6,295 bases of DNA from Paracoccaceae bacterium. GTDB taxonomy: Bacteria > Pseudomonadota > Alphaproteobacteria > Rhodobacterales > Rhodobacteraceae. Shown piece after piece: positions 1-6,295 of this stretch. The first letter of the stretch is position 1. Each line of letters opens with the position of its first letter. Below the pieces are notes generated by a model that searched no databases, was not told where the DNA came from, and was given only the letters and a program-made list of their open reading frames with translations. Where the stretch lies: contig JANSYB010000151.1 in NCBI GenBank assembly GCA_024742655.1, forward strand, positions 1 to 6,295, written 5' to 3'. The position numbers and the translations under genes are program-made.

Positions 1-26
1 AAGTGGCCGCGCTGGCGCCGGAGTGA
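1..26 (+). CDS. Possible 3' end of an upstream gene (partial)
   Basis: An open frame with codons starting at base 3 reads Val-Ala-Ala-Leu-Ala-Pro-Glu and stops at TGA 24-26, two bases before the ATG of the next gene. The stop-Shine-Dalgarno-start packing (GGAG at 20-23, TGA at 24-26, ATG at 29) is the usual junction of two genes in one operon. This is why I read it as a gene end rather than chance. Seven residues are too few to identify the product. If real, it means the deacetylase is not the first gene of its transcript. Confidence 0.35.
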
Positions 27-28
27 GC

Positions 29-1174
29 ATGACCGCGACGCTGGATATCCTGCAAAAGCTGGTCGGATTCGACACGGTCAGCGCGCGCTCCAACCTCGGG
101 ATCGTGGCGTATATCGAGGATTTTCTGCGCGCCCGTGGGTTCGCCGTGACGCGCGTGCCAGATGCCACGGGGCAAAAGGCCGGTCTTTTTGCCAGCATTG
201 GCCCCGAAGGCGCGGGCGTGATGCTGTCGGCCCATACCGACGTCGTCCCCGTCGAGGGGCAGGCATGGACGCGCGACCCGTTCCGCCTGACCGACGAAGG
301 TGAACGCGTCTACGGGCGCGGCACGACGGATATGAAAGGCTACCTTGCCGCGATTCTGTCGGCGGCGGACAGGGCGGCTCAAAGACCGTTGAAAGAGCCG
401 CTCAAACTGGCGATTTCCTACGATGAGGAAGTGGGTTGCATCGGTATCGCGCAGATGATCGACGCGTTAGAGTCGGCAATCGGCCTGCCGCGTGCCTGCA
501 TCGTGGGGGAACCCACCGAGATGCACGTCGCCACCGGGCACAAGGGCAAGGCCGCGCTGCGCGCCACCTGCCATGGGCAGGCGGGCCATTCCGCGCTGGC
601 GCCGCAATTCGTAAACGCGCTTCATCTGGCGACAGATTTCGTCACCGGTTTGAGGGGGTTACAGGACTGGCTGATCCAACATGGCGCGCGCGACGAGGCC
701 TACGCCTTCCCGCATTCCACAGTGCATGTCGGCACGCTGTCCGGCGGTCGGGCCCTCAACATCGTGCCGGACCGGGCCGAGCTATATTTCGAGTTTCGCC
801 ACCTTGCCGCGGATGATCCGGACAGGCTGCGGACCCGGATCGAAGAGATCGCCGACACGGTGTGTGCCCCATATCGCGACAGGTTTGCCGAGGCACGGAT
901 CGAGATCGAGGCGGGGTTTTCCTATCCGGGGATTGAGATGGACGAGGGCGCGGAGGTGACGAAACTGGCGCAGGCATTGGCGCAAACCAATGCCACGACC
1001 AAGGTCGCCTTTGGCACCGAGGCCGGGTATTTCGACCGGCTGGGCATCCCCACCGTGGTCTGCGGCCCCGGCTCGATGGAGGGGCAGGGGCACAAGCCCG
1101 ATGAATACGTCACCAAGGCACAGCTCGCGGCCTGCGACGCGATGATGGATCGTCTCATCGACAGCCTGTGTTGA
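29..1174 (+). CDS. argE: Acetylornithine deacetylase-type M20 metallohydrolase
   Basis: This is a zinc-dependent amidohydrolase of the ArgE/DapE (M20) family. ArgE releases acetate from N-acetyl-L-ornithine in the cytoplasm. The protein has 381 residues from this ATG, a normal ArgE length. Residues numbered from the alternative GTG at base 23 (subtract 2 for this start) show the family signature: HTDVVPV with metal ligands H71 and D73, YGRGTTDMKG with bridging D103, DEEVG with catalytic E135 and ligand E136, GEPTEM with E163, and GHKPDEY with H357. The segment between about 178 and 285 (GHSALAP onward) is the usual dimerisation domain. I prefer ATG 29 because GGAG at 20-23 sits five bases before it and overlaps the GTG. 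The gene is separated by 193 bases from the polyamine importer and probably belongs to an upstream operon. The substrate could be another N-acylated amine or amino acid, since ArgE-like paralogues vary in specificity. Confidence 0.87.
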   Translation: MTATLDILQKLVGFDTVSARSNLGIVAYIEDFLRARGFAVTRVPDATGQKAGLFASIGPEGAGVMLSAHTDVVPVEGQAWTRDPFRLTDEGERVYGRGTTDMKGYLAAILSAADRAAQRPLKEPLKLAISYDEEVGCIGIAQMIDALESAIGLPRACIVGEPTEMHVATGHKGKAALRATCHGQAGHSALAPQFVNALHLATDFVTGLRGLQDWLIQHGARDEAYAFPHSTVHVGTLSGGRALNIVPDRAELYFEFRHLAADDPDRLRTRIEEIADTVCAPYRDRFAEARIEIEAGFSYPGIEMDEGAEVTKLAQALAQTNATTKVAFGTEAGYFDRLGIPTVVCGPGSMEGQGHKPDEYVTKAQLAACDAMMDRLIDSLC

Positions 1175-1237
1175 GATGGTCGCGTTTGCGCAGTTGCCTG
1201 ATTTACGGGCACCCCCCGTTTGGGCGATGCTTCACTA

Positions 1238-1259
1238 GGCAGTTTCGCCTTGAACTGCC
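1238..1259. other. Inverted repeat, 7-bp arms (hairpin or operator)
   Basis: GGCAGTT (1238-1244) and AACTGCC (1253-1259) are perfect reverse complements around an 8-base loop. No T-rich stretch follows, so it is a poor intrinsic terminator for the deacetylase gene, although it could stall polymerase. It ends six bases before a second dyad at 1266-1280, which suggests a composite protein-binding region upstream of potA. The symmetry is seen directly; either function is inferred. Confidence 0.35.
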
Positions 1260-1265
1260 AAGAAC

Positions 1266-1280
1266 TTAGGCGCAGCCTAA
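1266..1280. promoter_or_regulatory. Candidate LysR-type operator (T-N11-A dyad)
   Basis: TTAGGC-GCA-GCCTAA is a perfect 6+3+6 inverted repeat. T1267 and A1279 are separated by 11 bases, matching the T-N11-A interrupted dyad (15 bp) known for LysR-type regulators. Its centre lies about 65 bases upstream of the transcription start predicted from the hexamers at 1302-1331. That is the usual position of the LysR recognition site at activated promoters. A LysR-family gene closes this same cluster, so it is the natural candidate protein. No copy of this motif is visible in the 106 bases upstream of that regulator's own gene, so the pairing is unproven. Confidence 0.45.
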
Positions 1281-1301
1281 CGCTGGCTGAGGAACACAGT
1301 A

Positions 1302-1331
1302 TTAACGCAATCGCTGTGGCGTTCCTATGCT
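1302..1331 (+). promoter_or_regulatory. Possible sigma-70 promoter of the pot operon
   Basis: TTAACG (1302-1307) and TATGCT (1326-1331) each match four of six consensus bases and are 18 bases apart. This predicts a start near 1338 and a 5' leader of about 30 bases ending at the strong ribosome site at 1354-1360. Support is positional and weak in sequence. An imperfect dyad (AGGAAC at 1290-1295, GTTCCT at 1321-1326, with CACAG/CTGTG inside) surrounds the spacer. Confidence 0.3.
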
Positions 1332-1353
1332 GCCGCGAAAACACCAACGCCTT

Positions 1354-1360
1354 GGGGAGG
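1354..1360 (+). promoter_or_regulatory. Ribosome binding site fixing a TTG start for potA
   Basis: GGGGAGG lies seven bases before TTG 1368. No in-frame ATG occurs until after the Walker A region, so this site is the main evidence that translation begins at the TTG. Confidence 0.6.
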
Positions 1361-1367
1361 CTGCCTT

Positions 1368-2459
1368 TTGTCCGACACGGTGACAGACGCGGTTGATATT
1401 CGCGATGCGGTGAAACGCTATGGCGACTTCACGGCGCTGAAAAGCATCACGCTGAGCATCGCGGATAACGAGTTCTTCACCCTTCTGGGGCCCTCGGGTT
1501 GTGGCAAGACCACGCTGCTGCGCATGATCGCGGGGTTCGAGGATGTGACCGAAGGCGCGATTTTCCTCTTTGGCGAGGAGATCGAGACATTGCCGCCCAA
1601 CAAACGGCCGATCAACACGGTGTTCCAGAACTATGCCCTTTTTCCGCACATGACCGTGCTGGAAAACGTGGGTTTCGGTCTTGAAATGCAGGGCAAATCC
1701 AAGTCCGAGGCGCGCGCCCGGGCCGGCGAGGTTCTCGAGTTGGTGCAATTGTCTCAATTCGCCGCGCGCAAGCCCTCACAATTGTCGGGCGGTCAGCAAC
1801 AGCGCGTGGCGCTGGCCCGCGCGCTGGCGCCGCAACCCAAGGTCTTGCTTCTGGATGAGCCGCTGTCGGCGCTGGACCTGAAGCTGCGCAAGGCCATGCA
1901 GATCGAATTGAAGCACTTGCAGCGCGAAACCGGGATCACCTTCATTTTCGTCACCCACGACCAGGAAGAGGCGCTGACCATGTCCGACCGCATCGCGGTC
2001 ATGTCGAATGGCGAGTTGCAACAGCTTGGCCTCGCGCGCGACATCTATGAACGTCCCCGCAACATGTTCGTGGCCGACTTCATCGGAGAGACGAACCTGC
2101 TGGAAGTGTCGGTCGATACGGTCGAGGCCGGTCGCGCCACCTGCCATCTGGGCGGCGGGCACGCGCTCAGTTGCGACGCGGTTGACGGGATCGGTGCCGG
2201 GGCAAAAGTGCATATGTCGATCCGGCCCGAACGCCTTTTCCTGTCGGACACCGCGACAGATGGCCAGAGCCTGAAAGGCACGGTGCGCGAAAACATCTTT
2301 ATCGGCACGGATATCTCGACCGTCGTCGATCTGGAGGGCGGGCTGCGGTTCACCGTGCGCACGTCGAATTCAGAGCGCGGCCAGAGGGGGATCTTCGAGC
2401 CGGGCCACGACGTGTTCATCAACATGGAGCAGGGGGCACCGCGCCTCCTGGTCGACTGA
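1368..2459 (+). CDS. potA: Polyamine ABC transporter ATP-binding protein PotA
   Basis: This is the cytoplasmic ATPase that drives spermidine/putrescine import through the two permeases encoded next to it. Its 363 residues match the usual PotA length. The nucleotide-binding domain is complete: Walker A GPSGCGKT at 41-48, Q-loop glutamine 87 in [12 protein letters not shown], signature LSGGQQQRV at 139-147, Walker B VLLLDEP at 159-165, D-loop SALD at 167-170 and switch histidine 198 in THDQEEAL. Residues from about 270 to the end form the TOBE-type C-terminal domain typical of the PotA/MalK group, with the SIRPER motif at its start. It starts at a rare TTG with a strong ribosome site. Its TGA overlaps the ATG of potB by one base (TGATG), so the two are probably translationally coupled. 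Substrate type is deduced mainly from the permeases and binding protein. Confidence 0.92.
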   Translation: MSDTVTDAVDIRDAVKRYGDFTALKSITLSIADNEFFTLLGPSGCGKTTLLRMIAGFEDVTEGAIFLFGEEIETLPPNKRPINTVFQNYALFPHMTVLENVGFGLEMQGKSKSEARARAGEVLELVQLSQFAARKPSQLSGGQQQRVALARALAPQPKVLLLDEPLSALDLKLRKAMQIELKHLQRETGITFIFVTHDQEEALTMSDRIAVMSNGELQQLGLARDIYERPRNMFVADFIGETNLLEVSVDTVEAGRATCHLGGGHALSCDAVDGIGAGAKVHMSIRPERLFLSDTATDGQSLKGTVRENIFIGTDISTVVDLEGGLRFTVRTSNSERGQRGIFEPGHDVFINMEQGAPRLLVD

Positions 2460-3388
2460 TGGCCGGCGGTGTGGCAGGCGGCGGCAACGCCACATCCGAC
2501 ACCTACGCCGGGGCGCGCAACTGGCTGTTGCTGCCCTCGTGGCTGGTGCTGGGCATCCTCGTGCTGGCGCCGGTCAGCATGATGCTGGTCTATTCCTTCC
2601 TGACCAAGGAATTCCGCGGCGGTGTGATCTGGGAATTCAGCCTTGGCGCCTATGACCAGTTCTTTTGCAGTCGGGGCCTGTTCGGTGACGAGCCGTGCCA
2701 GATCGAATGGACCTATATCCTGATCTTCTGGCGCTCGATCTGGCAGGCGGGTGCGGCGACGCTTCTGAGCCTCGTGATCGGCCTGCCCACGGCCTATTAC
2801 ATCGCCACGCGGCCTGCGCATGTGCGCCCGCTCTGGGTCTTTCTGATCACCATTCCCTACTGGGTGAACCTGCTGATCCGTACCGTGTCGATGAAGTTCC
2901 TGCTGCGCGATCAGGGCCCGCTCAATGACGGGCTGTTGGCCATCGGCCTGATTTCCGAGCCCATCGGCATCGTGAACACCAATTTCGCGGTTCAGCTGGG
3001 CCTTTTCTATTCCTACCTGCCTTTCATGGTCCTGCCGATCTATGCCTCGATCGAACGCTACAATTTCGCGCTGAGCGAGGCGGCGGCCGATCTTTATGCC
3101 GGCAAATGGACGATCTTTCGCCGGATCGTTCTGCCGACGGTCAAGCCGGGGATCATAGCGGGATGTATCCTTGTCTTTGTGCCCTCGCTCGGCTCGTTCC
3201 TGGCGCCTGACCTTCTGGGCGGGGCCAAGAATTTCATGATCGGCTCTCTGATCGAGGAACAGTTCAAGGGCAACGCCGGCAACTGGCCCTTTGGCGCGGC
3301 GGCCTCGATGATCCTGTTGACCATGGTGCTGATCATCCTGCTGCTCTTTGCACGGCAACAGTCCCGCGCCGATCGCGCAGGGGGCTGA
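2459..3388 (+). CDS. potB: Polyamine ABC transporter permease PotB-type
   Basis: This is an inner-membrane permease subunit expected to pair with the PotC-type protein that follows. It has 309 residues with about six hydrophobic segments, roughly at 22-46, 86-115, 122-143, 173-198, 230-255 and 280-298. The cytoplasmic EAA loop that contacts the ATPase is clear at 207-231 ([10 protein letters not shown], then LPTVKPGI). The first outer loop carries cysteines 70 and 80, which could form a disulfide in the periplasm. The start overlaps the potA stop by one base and has no strong ribosome site of its own, which suggests reinitiation after potA. The stop lies two bases before potC. The sequence style ([25 protein letters not shown]) is that of the spermidine/putrescine permease family. 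Whether it prefers putrescine or spermidine cannot be read from it. Confidence 0.9.
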   Translation: MAGGVAGGGNATSDTYAGARNWLLLPSWLVLGILVLAPVSMMLVYSFLTKEFRGGVIWEFSLGAYDQFFCSRGLFGDEPCQIEWTYILIFWRSIWQAGAATLLSLVIGLPTAYYIATRPAHVRPLWVFLITIPYWVNLLIRTVSMKFLLRDQGPLNDGLLAIGLISEPIGIVNTNFAVQLGLFYSYLPFMVLPIYASIERYNFALSEAAADLYAGKWTIFRRIVLPTVKPGIIAGCILVFVPSLGSFLAPDLLGGAKNFMIGSLIEEQFKGNAGNWPFGAAASMILLTMVLIILLLFARQQSRADRAGG

Positions 3389-3390
3389 CG

Positions 3391-4202
3391 ATGGCGGCGC
3401 GGAAATACGACATAAAGGCCTATGCCGGGTTTCGCACCATGACGATCATCTGCATGGTGATCCTTTACGCCCCGCTGATCGTGGTGACGGTCTACAGCTT
3501 CAACGCCTCGCAATCGATCACCAACTGGGAAGGCATCTCGCTGCGCTGGTACGTGGACGTGTTCACCGGCATCGAAAGCGAGAAGTTCAAGACCGCGGCG
3601 CGCAACAGTTTCATCATCGCGATCATTGCCGCGACCGTGTCCACCACGATCGCGACACTTGCGGCCACGGCCATTGTCCGGGGGGGGGGCGGTTCAAGCT
3701 GCGCACGGCGTCGTTCGGGCTGATTTCCCTGCCTTTGATGGTGCCGGAAATCGTCACGGCGGTGGCCACGCTGATATTTTTCAACGCCATCGGCTTTGAT
3801 CGGGGCCTTTTGACGATCCTGATGGCGCATATCGCCTTCTGCATCCCCTTTGCCTATCTGCCCATCGCCGCGCGGATGCAGGGGATCGAGGACACGTATG
3901 AACAGGCCGCGATGGACCTTTATGCCAGCAAACGTCAGGCCTTTACCCGGATCCTGCTGCCGCTGATGATGCCGGGGATCATCTCGGGGTTCCTGCTGGC
4001 CTTCATCATCTCGCTCGACGACTTCATCATCACCAATTTCGTCAAGGGCGCGGGTGTCGAGACCCTGCCCACGGCGATCTTTGGCGCGGTGAAACAGGGG
4101 ATCAAACCCAACATCATGGCGATCTCGACCATGCTGCTGGCGGTGTCCATCGTAATGGTCACGATTTCCTATTTCATCGCCAAATCCGATAATACCAAGT
4201 GA
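3391..4202 (+). CDS. potC: Polyamine ABC permease PotC-type, interrupted by a frameshift
   Basis: This is the second membrane subunit of the importer. It is split between two frames at a ten-G run. Bases 3391-3681 encode 97 residues with two membrane segments. That frame then ends after a non-homologous tail at TGA 3721-3723. From 3690 the other frame continues with the conserved remainder (170 residues: [10 protein letters not shown], then LPLMVPEIV) to TGA 4200-4202. Joined, the protein would have 269 or 270 residues, normal for PotC. The second part contains four membrane segments, the EAA loop at bases 3900-3977 ([10 protein letters not shown], then LPLMMPGI) and the typical [11 protein letters not shown]. 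The correct frame needs eight or eleven Gs. The break falls in the cytoplasmic loop between membrane segments 2 and 3. The start has AGGGGG at 3379-3384 upstream. As written, only a non-functional 110-residue product would be made, unless the run is a sequencing error or is bypassed by slippage. Confidence 0.85.
3680..3689 (+). repeat. G10 homopolymer at the potC frameshift
   Basis: Ten consecutive G bases follow GTCC and precede CGGTTC. Long G runs are common sites of sequencing error, replication slippage and RNA polymerase slippage. The run coincides exactly with the point where the potC homology changes frame. No other mononucleotide run this long occurs in the window. Confidence 0.9.
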
Positions 4203-4221
4203 TCCAACAAGGAGGACGAAA

Positions 4222-5256
4222 ATGAAAACGCTGCTCAAGACAACCGCCACGGCCATCGCGATGACGCTGGCCGCCAACGCGGCCACGGCCGAAGGCAAGG
4301 TGGTGCTCTACCACTGGTTCGAATACATCCCGCAGGAATTGCTGGACAAGTTCCAGGAGCAAACCGGGATCGAGGTGGTCATGGACACCTTCGATTCCAA
4401 CGAGGCGCTTCTGGCGTCGCTCAAGGCGGGCGGCATGGGTACCTATGACCTCGCGGTGCCGGGCGACTACATGGTTTCGATCATGGCCGGCGAGGGCATG
4501 CTGGACGATATCGCCGAGGGCGAGCTGGCCAACAAGGGCAACATCATGGCCGAATGGGCCGATCCGGCCTTTGACCCGGGGCGCAACTCGTCGATCCCGT
4601 ACCAGTGGGGGTCGACCAGTTTCATGGTGAACCGCGATGTCTATGACGGGGCGATCAACACCACCGATATCATCTTCAACCCGCCCGAGGAACTTTCGGG
4701 CAAGATCAACATGCTCGACAGCCAGGCCGAGGTGCTGCTCCTGGGTTCGCTGCATCTGGGCATTCCGCAATGCTCGACCGACCGCGATCAGCTCAAGGCG
4801 CTCAACGACCTGATGCAAAGTTCCAAGGAGCATTGGGTGTCGTTCAATTCCGACACGGCCAAGGAGGTTCTGGTCTCCGGCGACGCGGCCGCGGGCATGA
4901 TCTGGAACGGGTTCGGCGCCAAGGCGCGCGAGGAAGGGGCCAACGTGGAATACGCCTATCCCGATCAGGGCCTGACCGTCTGGATGGACAATGTCGTGCT
5001 GCTGAAGGATGCGCCCAATCGTGAAAACGCGCTGAAGTTCATGGATTTCCTGCTTGAGCCGGAAAACATGGGCGCCGTGACCAACTATGCCCGCTATGCC
5101 GCGGGGGTCGATGGCGTGGCGGATTACCTTGACGACGCGCTCAAGACGATGCCCGAACAGAACCCGCCGGCCGGGATCAAGACCGTCTTCGTCGAGGTCT
5201 GCGACGAGGCCACGCAGGCGGTCTACGACCAGATCTGGACGAACCTGAAAAAGTGA
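4222..5256 (+). CDS. potD: Periplasmic polyamine-binding protein (PotD/PotF family)
   Basis: This is the secreted receptor that delivers polyamine to the permease pair. It has 344 residues. A signal peptide (MKTLLK, then a hydrophobic stretch) ends at Ala-Thr-Ala, giving probable cleavage after residue 23. Motifs align with E. coli PotD from memory: HWFEYIP at 31-37, VPGDY at 79-83, QAEV with E170, MIWNG with W228 and WMDN with W254 and D256. The last three correspond to PotD's amine-contacting E171, W229, W255 and D257. The closest match by eye is to PotD rather than PotF. Two differences stand out: F33 where PotD has a threonine and G81 where it has a serine, so the ligand may differ. Cysteines 184 and 327 could pair in the mature protein. 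AAGGAGG at 4209-4215 is a strong ribosome site, fitting the need for excess binding protein. The gene lies 19 bases after potC and ends the operon. Confidence 0.92.
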   Translation: MKTLLKTTATAIAMTLAANAATAEGKVVLYHWFEYIPQELLDKFQEQTGIEVVMDTFDSNEALLASLKAGGMGTYDLAVPGDYMVSIMAGEGMLDDIAEGELANKGNIMAEWADPAFDPGRNSSIPYQWGSTSFMVNRDVYDGAINTTDIIFNPPEELSGKINMLDSQAEVLLLGSLHLGIPQCSTDRDQLKALNDLMQSSKEHWVSFNSDTAKEVLVSGDAAAGMIWNGFGAKAREEGANVEYAYPDQGLTVWMDNVVLLKDAPNRENALKFMDFLLEPENMGAVTNYARYAAGVDGVADYLDDALKTMPEQNPPAGIKTVFVEVCDEATQAVYDQIWTNLKK

Positions 5257-5264
5257 CGCGTTTT

Positions 5265-5290
5265 CGCCTCGCCCCGGTCGGGGCGAGGCG
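5265..5290. terminator. Shared hairpin terminator between convergent genes
   Basis: CGCCTCGCCCC (5265-5275) and GGGGCGAGGCG (5280-5290) form a perfect 11-bp GC-rich stem with a four-base loop. It lies between the potD stop (5254-5256) and the stop of the convergent LysR gene (5293-5295). Neither strand has a proper U-tract after the stem. It is therefore either a bidirectional terminator of the U-poor kind seen in GC-rich bacteria or a stabilising 3' hairpin. Confidence 0.72.
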
Positions 5291-5292
5291 TC

Positions 5293-6189
5293 TCATCCCT
5301 TGCTGAATGGCAATAGTGCGGCCTTGACGCGATCCCGAAACCGCGCGGCAGCGATGCCAAGCGGGTGACCCCGGTGCAGGATCATCGCAAGTTCATGGTG
5401 GATTGCCGGTTTGAACGGGCGCCAGACCACGCCGTCCCCCAGTTCGGCCTTTCCGTTGACGGGATCGATCACGGAAACGGCTGTGCCGGCTGCCACCATC
5501 TTTCGCGCGATCGCATAGAAATAGCTGGATCCGCAATGCGACAGCGGGGCATCCGCCTTGGCCATGTGCGACTCGAGCTGTCGATCCACGGGGTGATCTC
5601 CGGTGATCGCGATGACCTGGCGATGTCGCAGATCATCGGGCCGCACCACGCTCAGCCCGGCGAGCGGATCCTCCCGCCGCATGATGCAAACGCATTCCAT
5701 CTCGTATAGCTGCGCCTCCAGCCCGGCAACGGGCACGGGGGCGTCGATCAGCCCGATATCGATCTGGCGACTGCCGACCCAGGAGGCGATGCGGCGCGAA
5801 CTGTGCACGCGCAGCTCGACATAGGTGCCGGGGTAATCACGTTGAAACTCCGCCGCCAGGTCCGGCAGGAAGTTGACCGACATGGCGCCGTTGGTGGCCA
5901 CGCTGATGCCGCCCGCCTCGCCGGCCCGCAGCTCTTTTGCGCGCTGTTCGACACGGGCCAGGGCCGAGATGCCCTGCCGAATTTCATCTTGCAGCAACAC
6001 GGCCTCGTTCGTCGGGGCGAAAAAACCCCGGTCACGGTGAAACAGGCGAAATCCCAGCTCGGCCTCCAGCTTGCTCAAGGCGACACTGACCGCAGGTTGT
6101 GACAGGCTCAGCCGTTCGGCCGCCCGCGAGACCGATCCGGCCTCGAAAAGGGCGTTGAACACTTCCAGATGGCGCAGCTTGACGCGCAT
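5293..6189 (-). CDS. LysR-family transcriptional regulator
   Basis: This is a DNA-binding regulator of 298 residues, the standard LysR-type length. The N-terminal winged helix-turn-helix spans about residues 3-62, with the recognition region GSVSRAAERLSLSQPAVS at 18-35. A linker helix runs to about 90. The effector-binding domain from about 92 begins GISVATNGAMSVNFLPDLAAEF and continues with VHSSRRIASWVGSRQIDIGL. By eye it resembles regulators of amino-acid and opine use such as OccR/NocR, but the ligand cannot be deduced. The ATG is supported by GGAG (plus-strand CTCC at 6196-6199) six bases upstream. It converges on the polyamine importer and may control it through the dyad at 1266-1280. 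Alternatively it may control an unseen divergent gene to the right of the window, the more common LysR arrangement. Confidence 0.9.
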   Translation of the reverse strand: MRVKLRHLEVFNALFEAGSVSRAAERLSLSQPAVSVALSKLEAELGFRLFHRDRGFFAPTNEAVLLQDEIRQGISALARVEQRAKELRAGEAGGISVATNGAMSVNFLPDLAAEFQRDYPGTYVELRVHSSRRIASWVGSRQIDIGLIDAPVPVAGLEAQLYEMECVCIMRREDPLAGLSVVRPDDLRHRQVIAITGDHPVDRQLESHMAKADAPLSHCGSSYFYAIARKMVAAGTAVSVIDPVNGKAELGDGVVWRPFKPAIHHELAMILHRGHPLGIAAARFRDRVKAALLPFSKG

Positions 6190-6200
6190 GTTGATCTCCG

Positions 6201-6260
6201 CTTTGCATAAACAAAATGAATAAAAGAATAATTGATATTAAATTGATTTAAATTGAAAGG
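6201..6260. promoter_or_regulatory. AT-rich promoter/operator region upstream of the LysR gene
   Basis: Only about 11 of these 60 bases are G or C, in sharp contrast to the GC-rich genes around it. It sits immediately before the LysR ribosome site and would hold the regulator's promoter and perhaps a divergent one. On the minus strand TAATAT (6235-6240) is a good -10 element, but no clear -35 lies at the right distance, so I do not assign a start. Confidence 0.5.
6230..6257 (+). repeat. Three helically phased AATTGAW repeats
   Basis: AATTGAT (6230-6236), AATTGAT (6241-6247) and AATTGAA (6251-6257) recur at 11- and 10-base steps, about one DNA turn. Such spacing would place each copy on the same face of the helix, as in a multi-site operator or an intrinsically bent tract. 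The repeats are observed; the function is inferred, and AT-rich composition makes chance similarity more likely. Confidence 0.4.
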
Positions 6261-6295
6261 GTTTCTAACGTCGACTGGCGAACCAGCCTGACGGG

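Noticed and set aside
1205..1219. Small hairpin ACGGG-N5-CCCGT after the deacetylase gene, considered as a terminator
   Set aside because: The stem is only five base pairs and is followed by TTTGGG rather than a T-run, so chance in GC-rich DNA explains it.
2045..3358. Long minus-strand open frame of 437 codons opposite potA/potB
   Set aside because: It is antisense to two well-supported genes. It is rich in Gln, Arg, Asp and His with no recognisable domain, as expected for the shadow of a GC-rich membrane-protein gene.
3348..4202. Plus-strand open frame of 284 codons starting inside potB
   Set aside because: Its first 110 or so codons are the out-of-frame shadow of the potB end and the potC start. 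Only the part after 3690 is real potC sequence, so it is not a separate gene.
3492..4298. Minus-strand open frame of 268 codons opposite potC
   Set aside because: Same shadow composition, and it runs through the conserved permease and into the potD signal-peptide region. No ribosome site or domain was seen.
4174..4833. Minus-strand open frame of 219 codons opposite potD
   Set aside because: It is antisense to a clear binding-protein gene and has no recognisable domain.
6275..6286. CTGG-CGAA-CCAG mini-hairpin at the right edge
   Set aside because: The stem has four base pairs only and does not extend, and the window ends too soon to judge its context.

Overview
This window looks like chromosomal DNA of a GC-rich alphaproteobacterium, most likely of the Rhodobacterales/Roseobacter group. 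That placement rests on the strong preference for G or C at third codon positions, short Shine-Dalgarno-led genes packed with 1-20 base gaps, and the overall character of the proteins. It is an inference, because no rRNA or other phylogenetic marker is present.

Layout: the left edge (1-26) probably holds the last codons of an upstream gene. It runs into an M20-family deacylase of the acetylornithine deacetylase type (29-1174). A 193-base intergenic region follows, with two nearly adjacent dyad symmetries and a plausible promoter. Next comes a compact four-gene polyamine ABC importer in the order ATPase, permease, permease, periplasmic binding protein (potA-potB-potC-potD, 1368-5256). A strong 11-bp hairpin separates this operon from a convergent LysR-family regulator on the minus strand (5293-6189). 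The right edge is a sharply AT-rich promoter/operator region upstream of that regulator.

How the genes fit together: PotD would capture a polyamine such as putrescine or spermidine in the periplasm. PotB and PotC form the membrane channel and PotA powers uptake. The ArgE-like enzyme would remove an acyl group from an ornithine-like (or possibly other amino) substrate. The LysR protein, which resembles the OccR/NocR kind of regulator, is a reasonable candidate controller. A 15-bp T-N11-A dyad about 65 bases before the predicted potA transcription start has the geometry such a regulator uses.

The most notable anomaly is in potC. A run of ten G bases (3680-3689) throws the reading frame out between the second and third membrane segments. 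Both halves are otherwise fully conserved, so the gene is a sequencing or assembly artefact, a recent mutation, or a slippage/phase-variable locus. I found no mobile elements, RNA genes or CRISPR, and no sign of an undescribed multi-gene system. Gene content is ordinary, and the interest lies in the frameshift and the regulatory DNA.
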